From positions 4,092,001-4,156,000 of the forward strand of contig JAPEIS010000001.1 of NCBI GenBank assembly GCA_029531795.1: a stretch of DNA of 64,000 nucleotides. The letters are read 5' to 3'. Positions 47,794 to 61,866 of this stretch are shown piece by piece; position 1 is the first letter of the stretch, and every line of letters begins with the position of its first letter. This DNA comes from Sclerotinia nivalis (Eukaryota > Ascomycota > Leotiomycetes > Helotiales > Sclerotiniaceae). Below the pieces are notes generated by a model. That model saw nothing but the letters and a program-made list of their open reading frames with translations. It searched no databases and had not been told where the DNA came from. Position numbers and translations under genes: made by a program.

Positions 47794-49554
47794 GTTTGTA
47801 TTACCCTTTCAAAGACTCCATCACTTTACAAAGTGATTTGGCCTTGTCAAATCATTTGTAGGCTTCTGTATCTGTTTTCGATTGCTTTTGCACCGTCGTA
47901 ATTCGCCTGCTTTTGTATGGTCACATTTTTTATTTGCTTTTGTGTAGCCTTTTTTTTTTATTCGCTTTTGTATAGTTTCTGATCTCTGATTGCTTTTGTG
48001 CGATTATATTTATTCGCAGGTTTCTGTATTTGTTTTTGATTGCTTTTGTACAATCGTATTTTTTCTCTCTATCAATTACTTTTGTACAATTGCAATTCTT
48101 TTTATAATAGCTTTTGGTTCTACATTTGCTAATAGCGCAACTCTTATTTCTATCGAAGAAGTTCGTATCGGAATCCAACAAGTCTTCGGTCAATGGTCTA
48201 CTATTATACAAATCCTAACAGAATTGGATACTCCAATAATACCAAACCTCGTTGCCGATCTTGATGAACAAACTGTTTATCTGAATTATGTTTTCTTTGT
48301 CATCGAAGATCGCTTTACTATTCAAGCTACCTATATCGCTACTCAAACAAATAAGATCGAGAAATGCAAAACAGAAAACATCGGGCTTTTTTGCACCTTA
48401 GCCGGCAAGCAAGCTCAGTTGAATATCGGTGATGCTGTCATTGGCTAGAAACCAACCATTCCTTGTCAAACTTAGAAAGATCTATTTGTTTTTAAAAACA
48501 AAAGATCTAATATTCTTGTTCACCAAAAGGATTATCAATCCTGGAAGTTGGATTTGCAATCCTGTTGGATGATCGATTCACAACTCTTTGTTTTCGAATA
48601 AAAGAAGATTAGTTATGCTATTAATCTTTTCGATAATCAAATACAACAAGAGCATATCACAGATATCATTAGATTTGTTGACGATCCTATTTGTTTCGAT
48701 TCTGTTGCTTCGTTTTTGGCTAAATTGAACAAATTATATATCTTTGTAGATATTGAAAAGAAAGCTTCACTCAAATTCGACAAGCTTTCTATAGATTCAA
48801 AGAAGTCCTTTTCAGTTTTCTTCTTCACGTTGTTTCATCTAGCTAACTCTTATTATAAATCTGATTACGAGATTGTTAACGCAATAAAGCAAAAGGTTAC
48901 TGCTCCTCTTCGAACTTTGATTATTAATGATTCGAACCCTTGCGCTGCTAATGATGTTGATGATTGACAAAAGAAATTTTCTACTTGGAATTAGAATCTT
49001 CATGACATCAAATATTATAACAAAAATTCTAATAATGTATCTATTGTTGATAATGATAATCTTATAGATCTCAATACAATAAAGTAGAAGGGATAATAAC
49101 AAAAGAATCAACAAAATAAGAAAAAGAAGTTTAATCCTATAGTTTCTTATAATTGTTATAATAGGATCGGTTATCTTCAGATTAATTGTTATATCATTTA
49201 TAATATCAATAGTAATTTTCTTCTCAATAAATAAACTCCTGTTAATACCTTTTCCAATTATAATATCGCTGCCCCAACTAATTTAGCCTTCATTCAATAT
49301 ACCGCCGCTCCGGCTTTCCGAAACATCAATAGATCTAACAATGATCGAGATGGATTTCGAAAAGAATATATTAGTAATTGGATATAAAGCCAACAATATC
49401 TGAATTAGATATAATAGCAAAGCTATATCGAACCAAGGAAGGTCGTCTTTATACTCAATTCAATTAAAGAAAGTCCCGAATAGAAAAAAGACTAATCTTT
49501 GCGAAAAATCGTTCATAAAGGAATATTAAAGACAAAAAGGTAAATTGAGGAATG
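47794..49554 (+). pseudogene. Gypsy A4 leader and gag
   Basis: A repeat-rich leader (47794-48105) with CTTTTGTA units, then gag from 48106 (ATA for ATG), open at 48106-48448 (VRIGIQQVFGQWSTII...), with the capsid part at 48716-48967 (FDKLSIDSKKSFSVFF...). The zinc-knuckle region at about 49140-49195 has two Cys codons changed to Tyr. It is cut at 49559 by C2. Confidence 0.82.
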
Positions 49555-49559
49555 GATAA

Positions 49560-49705
49560 TGTCACGGGTTCGTAACCCGTTCCTAGCTAGTCTGCATGGC
49601 TGCCTAAGGCACCCATCCCCCATATAGTCGACACTCTTCCTAGCACCTTCTTCCTTCTTCGTAGAATATCATCATATCTTAAAGCACCCTATCACCATTG
49701 TGATA
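49560..49705 (+). repeat. Gypsy C2 5' LTR (146 bp)
   Basis: Starts TGTCACGGGTTCGTAACCCG (7-bp-arm inverted repeat), has TGCCTAAGGCA and CATATAGTCGAC, and ends TTGTGATA. Confidence 0.92.
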
Positions 49706-52680
49706 GTATATTCTACCCTTTATAAAGACTCTACTGTTGAACGGGAAAGACAGCCCAATCTTGCCAAATAATCAATTTCACGAAATACTCGGAAACTTCG
49801 ATTATCAATACATCGATAAACAATAAACAATACCTTAATTCGATTCCAACCCAAACCCAAACCCAGACTCAGATCCAGATTCAAACTCAGACTCAGATTT
49901 CGATTTAATCAATACTATATCGTTATATACTCGAAATCAAAGACCCTATAATTATACTTTAGTTTTTAAGACTATCTTAAATAATCTATTATTATATCGG
50001 ATATCACTCAATCAACTCCACCAGAACCATCGATACCCCTAATCCGATCAAAGACAATGCCCGAACTCCGAGAGCATATTAAATCTGTTTTCTTTAATTA
50101 TCAATAGCTTATATATAAGCTCTTCAGTGTTGGAAATAGAGACCTTAAAGATCCAATCTCTATTTCCGATATATTTACCAATATATAGAATTCTAAAGCT
50201 ATTGTATATATATAACATTTGTTCAATTTCACAAAACGAATATTAATTCAAACAGAACAATACCGACAAAAAATATATGTACTACAAAGAGATCTGCAAT
50301 TAAATAATACAATTAATACGAGATTAATAATTTAGAATTCTGTTTTTCAAGAACAACTTAATCAATCATCTATCAACGCAAACCCTACTATATCAATTTA
50401 TCGACCACAACAAACTATGAAGAATCCTGAACCGTTCAAAGATGAAAAAACAGATTTTTTGATTCGACAAAACAAATACAAAGATTGGAAAATGGATTTA
50501 CATATTTGTTGGAAAAGTAATCCTACAGTTTTCGATACAGAACAAAAGAAATTATTATATATAGTTTTGCTTTTGAAAAGAACAATTCGATAGAGAAAAC
50601 GAAAGGATATTAAAGGAATCATAGATAATACATTGGAATTTACTATTGTAGATATATTCCTGAAGAAACTCGATGGTTTTTATATTTTAATTGATACTGA
50701 ATATAAGATAGCAATCAAATTCAACAAACTCAAAATAGATGACAAAATTCTATTTCCCTTTTTTTATTCACAATTGGAATATTTGAGTATATTTAATGAA
50801 AAGATTCCCTGAGAAATAGTTTTTATAATAAAACAAAAAATCATCGACGAATTGAAAGTATTAATAAAAGGCAATTCAAATTTTTATAAACTTATTGATA
50901 TTGAAGAATAAAGAAAGAAGTTCCAAATATAAAACCAAAACTATCGGAATAACGAACATTACAATACAAACTTCTCGAAATCTAATTCAACTTATACTCA
51001 ACGACAAGTATTGCCAGCACCTCATATCCAAAGCGATCTTATAGATCTTGATGTAATCAGAATCTCAAAACAAATACAAAGAAAGTACGAATACCTTTAT
51101 AATCTATACCATTTTTGTAAACAATCTAAGTATCGAATTGTAGACTATAAAGCAAAGAAACAAACTAATATTATAAGAAATACAAATAAATACAAAAGCA
51201 TTTTCTATAGAAATAATTATTTGAAAAATAATCATCAATTATATCAAAATCAATAATACTATCCGAGTAGTTCAATCAATCAAGGTGGCTATCAACGAGG
51301 AGGATATTAAATACAATTTCAAACTCAACAATACCATCCTTTTAATCCAATTGATCGTAAAAGTTTCCAACGAAGTAATTATCAAAATTACAATAATCAT
51401 CAACAATAATACTTTAATACATTCATTAAATTTGTTGAAAAAGAAATATTAGTATTATCAAAAAGTATATCAAATATACCTTTTTGCAATACAGTATCAT
51501 TGCCATCTATATCTATTCAAGAGTATTCAAGAAAAGTTTAATCTTTATAACAAATTGTTCGTGAGGGTTATTAAAAGATATAGAATAAATACAATAAGTA
51601 ATAACTAATAAAGAATCTTTATAATTCAATTTTATAAATAACAAATCTTTACTCATTCAAATTATTATATTCCCAATGTACTTCTTTCTTTTTAATATAA
51701 CTAGCTTGATTGATAACGGATATTCAAGAAAGGTATTTGTTAATCGTTCTTTCGTTGATCGAAACAATATTCCAACTCAACCCTTACTATATCGTTGCGA
51801 ATTCCATTTAACAGATGGAAATACTACAAATATCATTATTGATTATTTCGTAATGAATATAACGATAAAATAATATAAAGAAACATAATTATTCTTCATT
51901 ACAAAACTTTTCAAAGAAACTCCAATTATTTTCGGGCTATCATAATTACAATACTATAATCCATATATAAACTAATAGAATATAACTCTCTTTTTCAATT
52001 CTCAATATTATATAATTCATTGTTGCCTTTACAATATATTCGATCCAATACAAATACCAACAATTCCTTCGCCAATACATACAGACCAAATATACAAAAA
52101 TAGTATATCTACAAAATCATCTATCGATAAAGTCCTTAATATATTATCTCTAATTAAAACTTTCCTTTCTAATACAAAGAAGAATCCTTTCCGATATTTA
52201 TCATCATTTATCGAAAACGAAAACGAAGATAATAAAACATACACTCAAAATTTTAAAACGATCTTAAAAAAGCTATCGGAGCAAAATTATAATAAATCAG
52301 TTTCTACAAACGAAGATTATGAATCGATAAAAAACTTTGGAATCGATTTACAAATCAATAAGATCTTGATATCCAATATAAATCATTATCGTACAAGAAT
52401 TTGCAATAAGAGAGTATTATTTCAAATATAAATGATATCAAATCGATATTCTATTTAATATAAATTTATACAAAAGATCACTGGACAACATCAATTGAAA
52501 TCAATACCAAAGAATGAACCCTTACCATTGCTATCAATTCCAATCCCAAAAAAACAGATCGAGATCATTTCCAATACAAAATCAGATTTAGATAATATCT
52601 ATTGATTACAAGCTACCAATTTTATATCTTTTTGTTAATAAAATAAAATGAAGGTTATACACCTTATATAAAAGGAATTA
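49706..52680 (+). pseudogene. Gypsy C2 leader, gag and protease
   Basis: The leader contains CCAGACT/CAGATT hexamer-like repeats (about 49850-49900), as in C1. Gag (50360-51500) includes the zinc-knuckle-like segment YHFCKQSKYRIVDY (51109-51150; last Cys changed to Tyr). The protease is at 51676-51873 (TSLIDNGYSRKVFVNRSFVDRNN). Stops are frequent. Confidence 0.78.
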
Positions 52681-52729
52681 GATTGAACAAAAGAGATTAT
52701 CCAATAAGAATATTTATATAAAGTAACAA

Positions 52730-55700
52730 TGGTTTCAGTTTTTTAGGAATAAAACTTCAAGGATATATTATATGGAAAAGGCAATATCGTTGATATATTA
52801 ACCAAAGTATCTTCGAAGTTTTACAATTTTGTTTATTATTGTTATCAATCAGAATACCTTCGAAAAATAACAGAGATGGATATCGAAAAATTCCTTAATA
52901 GTAAATCACTACTCAGCGATAACGAGATCAAGGAAAAGCTTTCTTCATAACTTCAAAACAAGTTACCTGCTTTCCTACTTCGTTATATAGATATATTTCC
53001 TTTACAATAGATATAGAATCACAAGATAGAATTAATGTCTAGAAAAGAACTTCTATATTTCAAAAATCGCCTTTTGTCTCCTTTCGAATTAAAGGTAGTT
53101 CGAAAATGGATCGATAACAACCTTGCCAAAAGTTTCATTCGGGAATCAAAATGACGAAACGCAACCCCATTATTCCTAGCAATCAAATCTAATGAAAGAA
53201 TTTGTATCTATCAAGATTATCGTGGTTTGAACAATGTTATTATTAAGAATCGATATCCTTTATCAATTGTTCAAGAAACCCTAGATACTCTTTGTAATAC
53301 AAAAATCTATACCAAATTAGATATTATTACTACTTTCAACAAACTTCGTATTGTAAAAGGTGATGAATAGAAAACCGTTTTCATTACTCGATTTGGATTA
53401 TTCGAATCATTAATTATACCTTTTGATCTTTGCAATGTATCAATATCATTCCAATACTATATTAATTATACTTTATTTGACGAACTAAATAAATATTATA
53501 CTATATACCTTGATGACGTTCTTATATATTTCGAAGATAAAAATCAACATCGAGAATATATTCGCAATATAATCTAGAAACTACAAGATACTGGTTTACA
53601 AATCGATATTAATAAATACAAATTCGAAACAACTTTTACGAAATATTTAGGCCTTATGATCACAATCGAAGGTATAAAAATAAATCAAAATAAAGTATCA
53701 ACTATTACCTCTTAAATATAACTAACATCTGTTAAAGATTTACAACGATTCCTTAGCTTTGCAAATTTTTATTATCGATTTATAAAAGACTTTTCAAAGA
53801 TCTATTGTTCTTTAAATAACCTTTTGCAGAAAAGAATAGATTGGCAATAAGAGAACGATTATACAATAGTATTCGAGAACCTAAAAAAAGCATTCACAAC
53901 AGTTCTAATACTTATCTATTTTAACTACAATAGGAAAACTGTATTGGAAATAGATACTTCGGATTGGATTTCGGGAGGGGTATTTTCTTAATACAATAAC
54001 AACAACGTTTTACAACCAATAATATACTTTTCTTCGAAACATTCAACTACTGAATATAATTACGAGATTTACGATAAAGAACTATTAGCTATTATTAAAT
54101 CAATGAAGAAATGACGATCGGAATTACAAAGATCTCAACAGGAATTCGAAATCCTAATTGATCACAAGAATCTGGAATACTTTACAACGACGAAAACATT
54201 AAATCAATATCAAATACGATAATCAGAGTTCCTATTTTAATACAACTTCTGAATTGTTTATTGATCAAAAACCAAAGCAATTCAGCCAAATGCTTTGAAT
54301 CGTTGATGGGAGGATCGATTTGATAATTCTAATCCCAACGATGAACATTTAAAAAACCGGGAGTGTACCGTTTTATTTGTTGATAGATTCGATATAGATT
54401 TATATAAAGAACTTATAGATAATCTCTTATTAATTGCAATAGATTGAACAATACCATTTGAAGACAAGTCCATCGACGAATTTATTGATACAATATACAA
54501 TAGATTAGATATAACCAAATAATTAATATCAACAATCGAAAATCTCTTTATAATCAAATAACCAAAAGAATTCAGGAAAACCTTACGAATAATTATACAG
54601 GATTGCTATATTTACAATAATAAGATCTACTATTATGAAAAACTATAGATTCTATTTGATGATAAATTGAAGATACAAATTTTATACAGAACATATTCGT
54701 CGAGCCCCGCTGACCACCCTGATCGTACGAAAACTATTGATTTGATCTCCAGAAGCTATTGATGGTTATAAATACATCAAGAAATAAACACTTATATTGT
54801 GAAAGAGGTAGGTCGAGATACGTGCGTCCCGATAGCACGCTGCGAGGGGGAATAGGATACGAACTGATCAGACTACATTGTATAAACTTCGAATAGTAGA
54901 ACTAATGTGAATAACAATGGGTTGGGGGTTGTATACAGTGGGTATGCAAAAAGACTAGTGAAAACGATTGATTATTCTAGAAGGGAAGGCAAAGCCTTCT
55001 CCTTATATTTAACTACGAAGGATCATGTGACCTAATGCCTATGAACTAGCTACGTATGTGGCCCTAGCAATCCAACTTTCTCACAATATTCAAATTTGTG
55101 AACTCTATATTCGAACAAAATCCCCAAAATCATCCCCCCCAGGATTCCTGAAACCGTTGTCTATTCCTTTCCAATTATGATCAGATATTTCAATCGATTA
55201 CATTACACTTTTGCCAGATTATAAACATTACGATTCAATATATAAATACATATTAATAATTGTTTGTAGATTGACAAAAATGAAATACTTTATAGATACA
55301 AGATCTTTGACAATAGAAAAATTGGTTAATACTTTTATCAGTTGTATTTATACATTATATAATCTCCCGGAAAATATCATTTCAGATCAAGGAATGCAAT
55401 TTGTATCAGGATTCTGAATATAGCTTTCTGAACGATTAAATGTAGCTCTTAAATACAGCTCAATATTTCATCTGCAGATAGATAGCCAAATAGAACGAAT
55501 CAATTCAATTCTAGAATAGTATTTATATACATTCATAAACTTTCATTAGGATGATTGAATAAAGTAATTACTATTGACAGAATTTGCTTCAAACAATTTG
55601 GTTTCTGAAATAATAGATTGTTCGTTGTTCTTTGCGAATTATAATTTTAATCTATAATTGGATATAGAACTTAGTAAATCCTGCCCTTCAGATATAATAA

Positions 55701-56400
55701 TAACTCAAAAACGCGAATTCTTCAAAGGAAACAAAACAATCGATAAAATGGAATATATCTTGAACCAATTCAGAGCACTTGCAAAACAATCTATTGCAAT
55801 TTACAAGGAATATACAAATCGGAATAGATCAGATTCGCTATAATATACAAAAAGACAAAAAGTATATATGAATACGAAAAACATAAAGACATCTTGTAAA
55901 GCAAAAAAGTTCAATAATAAATGAATCGGACTATACAAAATAATAAAGGTCTATCCGCATGCTTATTTGATCGAATTACTAGAAAATATACAAATTTTCT
56001 CAGTATTCCATTATTCGTTGCTAAAACCAACATATCCAAAACCTCATTTCCCAGAACAAACTTTAATTAACGAATCGGAATCGAAAACTACAAGAGATAG
56101 AATCCTCGAAAGAGAAAACAGAAAGGAAGAACCAATTCAGAAATGGGTATTTGAAGATATACTTGATAATTACAATGAAGATAGCTATCATTATCAAATC
56201 AAATAAAGATACTATACACCAATCTAGCAACCAGTATCAGATCTAAAAGGCAATGAGAAGACCCTGATCGATTATCATCGTTTACACCCCGAGAAACCTA
56301 GATTACCATCATAGATCTTGGATCACCCAAACGCTGCAATATTGTTGCCAGCTCCAACTCCTACAAAGATTTTACGATGATCAACAAGAAAGAAAGTATA
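52730..56400 (+). pseudogene. Gypsy C2 pol
   Basis: RT spans about 52950-53650 with an intact YLDD at 53506-53517. RNase H lies at about 53935-54115 (LEIDTSDWISGGV). The integrase zinc-binding part is at 54690-54790, the core at 55170-55540 (ISDQGMQFVSGF) and the C-terminal part at 55658-55950. The chromodomain is at about 56130-56300 (WVFEDILDNYNEDSYHYQIK, then TAA). The solo F LTR separates the zinc part from the core. Confidence 0.88.
54798..55085 (-). repeat. Solo LTR, family F
   Basis: Best-preserved F copy, read on the minus strand: TGTGAGAAAGTTGGATTGC to CCTCTTTCACA. ATAT(T) flanks both sides (54794-54798, 55086-55090), so a 4-5 bp duplication is present; the exact edge is ambiguous by one base. 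Its base composition is much less AT-rich than C2, implying later arrival. Confidence 0.85.
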
Positions 56401-56575
56401 GTTTGCTTGAATAAGAAAATAGTATCTCAAATTTTAAGATGATCTTAAAATTTGAAAGATGGTTTTACAATTTAGGAATTTAGAGCACCTGGACATGATT
56501 TTGCTTCAACGATTGTTTTTCAAAAAGGTTTTATCAGTAATTTGAGGACAAACTAGGCTTTGAGGAAAGGGGTAC

Positions 56576-56721
56576 TGTTACGGATTCGTAACCCGTTCTT
56601 AGCTAGTCTACATAGCTGCCTAAGGCACCCATCCCCCATATAGTCGGCGTTTTTCCTAGCACCTTCTTCCTTCGTAGTAGAATATCATCATATCTTAAAG
56701 CACCCTACCACCACCGTAATA
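56576..56721 (+). repeat. Gypsy C2 3' LTR (146 bp)
   Basis: TGTTACGGATTCGTAACCCG to CACCGTAATA, preceded by a purine-rich tract (GAGGAAAGGGGTAC). Confidence 0.92.
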
Positions 56722-56726
56722 GATAA

Positions 56727-59700
56727 ATATAAATCATTGTAGTTTAACTTTATGAATAACAAATCTCTACTTATTCAAACTATTATATTCCTTGTATATG
56801 AAAACTCTTTTATTGTTATAAATCTTATTGATAATAAATATTCCAAGGAAACCTTCGTTGATCGTTCTTTTGTCCTCAAATATAACATCGAAATACAATC
56901 CTTATCTTTTCCTTATGAATTTCGATTTGCTAATAAAAAGATCATCAATAAAATTGCAGAATATTTTATAATGGAAATCGTTATAAAAGATTATCATAAG
57001 TATTGATCTTTTTATATCATCTAATTTTCATCAAAAACACTATTAATCTTTGGCTTACTATAATTGCAATACTATAATCTTATTATCAATTAGATAAAGA
57101 TGAATTTAACATTCTCTTCAAACTATTATATTTTCAATTGCTCGATGTATTATGATTTAAAGCCAATTAGTATACCAATAATCCCATCTCCGATCAAAAA
57201 ACAAAAGAACCTAACAAAAGTTACTCTACAATAAATTACCAATACTATCGAACCTTTAAATAAATTCCTTATTGATTCTGATATAAAAACTAAATATACA
57301 GATTATAAATATTGTTTTCTCTATATCGAGAATTGTCCAAAGAACGATACCGATTTTCTATCTATTCAAGCATTTTCTGCTTTTAAAGGAACTCCTTATA
57401 AAAAACCTTCTATCGAAAAGATACTAAACGAAGATTATATATCATAATCTAATAATTCTTCTATTGATCTCGAATTTCAATAAGGTTTGATACCTGATAT
57501 GAATTATTATCGAACAAAGCGTTACAGGGAATCGAATAATTAAATACAAATGATTCCCAATTATCTACATCCAAAATCCATTTTGAAGGTTACAAATCGA
57601 TATCATTCGGTTCACAATCCAAAAAACCATTTGCCTTTGCTTTCTATTAAGGAACTCCCTATATCCGTCTACAAAAATACAAATCCAAATATAAATAACA
57701 TTCGTTAATTATAAGCTTTTAGCTTTGTCTTATTCTACCAATAAGATAACGTTCGGGCTATCCGATTGATATAGGATGAATTGGATACTATACAGAAAAC
57801 TATTGAGCAAGATTATCTACAACAAACTATATTGTTCCCGACGTTTACAGAAAAGGATTTTCGATCGATTTTACAAAAGCAAAATGATATAATAAAGATA
57901 CTTTCTAAAACTCCGTTACAATTTTATAATTTTGTATACGATTACTATAAGCCGTTTCATCTGCAAAAGATCTTTAAAACTAATATCGACAAATTTCTAA
58001 TCAGCAAACCTTCCTTTAGTGATAATCAAATACAACAAAAACTCCCCATATAATTACAAGATAAACTTCCCGTTTTTCTCCTACATTATACAGATAGATT
58101 ACCACCTCGCCGAATCTGGGACTATAAAATTGAATTAATACCTAATAAAAAGCCATTTTACTTCAAAAATCATCCTTTATCGCCAATAAAATTAGTGATA
58201 ATATACAAATGATTCGATAATAATCTCTTCAAAGGATTCATTCGGGAATCGAGATCGTAGTATATCTCTCCTTTGCTATTGATTATCAAGTCTAAAGGGA
58301 GGATCTATATCTATCAAGATTATCAAAGATTCAATAACGTTACTATAAAGAATCGCTATCTATTACTCATTATTCGCAAAACGTTGAACACTCTTTGCAA
58401 TACAAAAATTTATATCAAACTTAATATCATTACAACATTCAACAAATTGCGAATCATTAAAGAAAATAAATGGAAAACTATATTCATCATTCGTTTTAAT
58501 CTTTTTGAATCTCTAGTTATACCTTTCGACCTCTGCAATACATCTGCATCGTTCCAATATTATATTAATCATACGCTTTTCAACAAATTGAACAAGTATT
58601 GTATTGCGTATCTCGATAATATCTTAATCTACTTCGATAATCCTATAAAGCATAAAGAATATATTCATTAAATAATTCAAAAGTTAATAAATACTGGATT
58701 ACAGATTGATATCAACAAATACAAATTCGAAACCACAAAAACAAAGTATCTAAATCTTATTATTACAATCAAAGATATCGAAATGAATCAAGAAAAAATT
58801 ACAATTATCATATCTTGAAGGTTGCCTTTATATATAAAGGATTTACAACGATTTCTTGACTTCGTCAACTTTTACCAACCTTTTATAAAAGATTTTTCAA
58901 AGATTTGTCATTCTTTCAACGATCTCTTACAGAAGAATATTATATAGGAATGGATTACAGATCATACAAAAACTTTTAACGCTTTAAAAAAGGCTTTTAC
59001 AACAACACTGGTTTTGGTATACTTCGATTATAAACGGAAAACTATTTTGGAAACCGACGCTTCCGATTGAACTTCAGAAGGAGTTCTTTTGCAATACAAT
59101 AATAATAATATCTTACATCCGATCGTTTATTTTTCATCTAAATATATAACGACAAAATACAATTATAAAATCTACAATAAGGAATTACTCGTTATTATCA
59201 AAACAATAGAAAAATAACACCCAGAACTCCAAGATTCACAAAAGGAATTCGAGATCCTTACTGATTATAAAAACCTCGAATATTTTATAACTACAAAAAT
59301 CCTCAATCAACAGCAAATACAATAATCCGAATTTCTATCTCAATATAATTTCTGTATAATCTATCAATCGGGAAATAAAGCTATTCGATCAAACACACTC
59401 AATAGAAAATACAAAGATCAACTATATCGCTTTAATCCAAACGATAAACATCTAAAGAATCGAAAGCACATTGTTCTCCCCCAAAATCGTTTTGACACCG
59501 ATCTTTATAAAGATTTGATTAAACATATCAATTTGATATCAATAAAGATAATAATACCGCTCCACAATCAACCAATTGATACCCTAATCGATACAATATA
59601 TACTAGATCCGATATCATAGATCAACTTATCTCTACTCTTAACGATCCATTGATAACTAAATAGCCAAAAGAATATTGTAAGACTCTTCAAATCGTTATA

Positions 59701-61380
59701 CAGGATTATTCAATCCAAAATAATAGAATTTACTATTGGGATAAACTTTGGATTCTATTAAACGATAAGTTCAAGCTCCGAATTATCTATCGGATTTATT
59801 CTTCTAATCCTGTTAATCATTTTAATCGAACTAAAACGATCAATCTTATCTTTTATATATATTAATAATCTAATATACATTTGGAAATTGTATCCTATAT
59901 AAAAGCCTGCAAACTTTGTATTTGTATTAAATTGTCTAAATCAATGTCTCCCGGATTTTTGAAACTATTGTCTATCTTTTTTCGTATATAATCTGATATC
60001 TCAATCGATTATATTATATCGTTTCCAGATTGTATTCGCTATAATTTTATCTATAAATATATCTTAATGATAATCTGCAGATTAATCAAAATAAGATATT
60101 TCATTAATACATATACATTAACGATAGAAGAATTAATCGATACCTTCATCAGCTGTATTTATATATTTTATAGACTTCCGGACAATATCATTTCCGATTG
60201 GGGAATACAATTCGTATTAGGATTCTAATCACAATTTTTGGAGCGATTGGAAGTTATCTTAAAATACTCTTCAGCTTTTCATTCTCAAACAAATGATTAG
60301 ATCGAATATATTAATTCGGTTTTGGAGTAGTATTTACAAGCTTTTGTTAACTACCATCAAGATGATTAATTGGATTGACTACTCTTAATCGAGTTTGCAT
60401 TCAATAATGTGATTTCTGAAACGATTGATTGTTTGCTCTTTTTCACCAATTATAACTTTAACCTATATCTAGGTATTGAGTTTAGTAAACCTTATCCGCC
60501 GGATATAATTCTAATACAAAAACAGGAATTCTTTAAAGGTAATCGGATCACGAATCGCATGGAACATATTTTGAAGCAACTTCGCGCTTTTGTACAACAG
60601 ACAATTGCTACTTATGAGGACTATACTAACCGTTACCGCTCTGATTCATCTCGTTACCCAATTGGCCAAAAAGTCTACATCAATACTAAGAATATAAAGA
60701 TCTCGTATAAAGCAAAAAAGCTAAATGATAAATGAATCGGCCCTTATAAGATTATCAAGCTTTATCCCTATACTTGTTTTGTTCAATTGTTTGAAAATAT
60801 TAAAATCTTCTCTGTTTTCTATCATTCTCTTTTACTTCTAGCTTATACTAATCCTCGCTTCCCAACTCAAATAACGATTAATAGATCAGAATCCCTGACT
60901 ATACAGAACAGAGTTTTGGAGCAAAACGATGATGAGGATGAGCCTATTCAAAAATGGATATTTGAAGAAGTTCTAGATAATCACGATAAGGATGGCCACC
61001 ATTATTTGGTCAAATGGAGACATTACGCGTCAATTTGGCAATCAGCTAATGATTTTGTTGGAAGTTGCTGAGTCAGCATCCTGTTCGCCGTATAACCTCA
61101 TATATAAGCTTTCTATAGAACCTACACAACAATAAGAACTACACACACTTGCAACTCTACATTTCGTATTCCAACAGATTTAAAGGGTAACGAGAAGGTT
61201 CTTATCGAATATCATCGCCTTCACTCAAAGAAACCAGGATTATCAGCTTGGGTTCTAAAGCACCCCGACGCTGCTATATTGCAACCGGAACCACAGAATT
61301 TGCAATCGGAGTCACACAGTGCAATTGCTACACTTATTCTACGAAAATCCATTCGCATTAAGACTGTTCGTTTTGCCTAA
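56727..61380 (+). pseudogene. Gypsy A4 protease and pol
   Basis: The protease is at 56752-57006 (NLIDNKYSKETFVDRSF). RT lies within 58273-58671 and its active site reads YLDN at 58609-58620 (second Asp lost by G-to-A). RNase H is near 59050-59215, the integrase at about 59800-60400, and its C-terminal part is open at 60409-60735. A well-preserved chromodomain (60937-61055 continuing at 61182: WIFEEVLDNHDKDGHHYLVKW) is split by LTR G. There are many stops in the central part but few at the 3' end. Confidence 0.88.
61056..61176 (+). repeat. Solo LTR G (121 bp), Copia type
   Basis: Inverted ends TGTTGGAA/TTCCAACA, flanked by GATTT on both sides (61051-61055, 61177-61181). Contains ATATATAAGC as a likely TATA box. 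The undisturbed target is visible in A1 and A3. Small LTRs with TGTTGGAA ends are common in Copia elements; the family call rests on that. Confidence 0.9.
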
Positions 61381-61576
61381 AGGTATATTATATGTTATTA
61401 CAGTAAGAAATATAGCGTTTGGGATATCGTATATTAAAGGATATTATATTATTGAGGGATACTATACGTTTTTGTTCGGAGATCTAATTGAGGGAAGGGA
61501 TCTATATTTTTTCTTTATTTTTCTTTATTTTTTAACACTCATTTAGAGTCAAATAGGTTTCTTGAGAAGGGAATAT

Positions 61577-61739
61577 TGTTATAGATTCATTCCCCTTCAT
61601 CTATATATAATCATGTATACCTTAAGTATATATACATACATTCACTTCTATATAGTCAGATCACCTCCTTGACCTTCTTCCTCTCCTCGTAGTACAATTA
61701 TAGATCAACCCTATATATACCTTTTCCCTCACCGTGATA
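61577..61739 (+). repeat. Gypsy A4 3' LTR (163 bp)
   Basis: TGTTATAGATTCATTCCCC to CACCGTGATA, followed by GATAA. The inverted repeat is weakened relative to the 5' LTR. Confidence 0.92.
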
Positions 61740-61744
61740 GATAA

Positions 61745-61866
61745 TACGAAAATTTGAAAAGATTGAAGCGAAGCAATCGAAATTCCACCAAAATGATACA
61801 ATTCGAAGAAGATTCATTGCCTAATGATACTTCACCAAAAGTAAATCAAGGTAGATTACAGTATAG
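61745..61866 (-). other. Copia D 5' piece
   Basis: 122 bases between the A4 duplication and the E LTR. By position they are the 5' leader or early gag of Copia D. No motif of their own. Confidence 0.5.

Larger units (their letters stand above)
49560..56721 (+). mobile_element. Gypsy chromovirus copy C2, complete
   Basis: Full-length C-family element: 146-bp LTRs (49560-49705 and 56576-56721), leader, gag, protease, RT, RNase H, integrase and chromodomain, flanked by GATAA. A solo F LTR lies in the integrase (54798-55085). About 6.9 kb without it. It is the reference for the fragmentary copies C1 and H. Confidence 0.93.
47631..61739 (+). mobile_element. Gypsy chromovirus copy A4, split by Gypsy C2 and solo LTR G
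   Basis: The 5' LTR is 47631-47793 and the 3' LTR 61577-61739 (163 bp each), with GATAA on both sides. C2 (49560-56721) sits between gag and protease with its own GATAA duplication (49555-49559, 56722-56726), and the 121-bp LTR G lies in the chromodomain. Net length is about 6.8 kb. Confidence 0.94.
32948..61866 (-). mobile_element. Ty1/Copia element D (minus strand), host to A3 and A4
   Basis: The 3' LTR is at 32948-33297. The internal region reads leftward from at least 61866 and is split by A4 (TSD GATAA at 47626-47630/61740-61744) and A3 (TSD ATTAT at 38763-38767/46852-46856). Pieces in element order are 61866-61745, 47625-46857, 38762-33298. Gag, protease, the integrase tail, RT and RNase H are recognisable. 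The 5' LTR should lie beyond 64000. D inserted into C1 (33 kb side). Confidence 0.8.

Noticed and set aside
54798..55085. MITE with inverted ends
   Set aside because: End pattern TGTGAGAAAG/CTTTCACA, 4-5 bp duplication and a length near 287 bp fit a solo LTR better; TIR transposons would show longer perfect inverted repeats.
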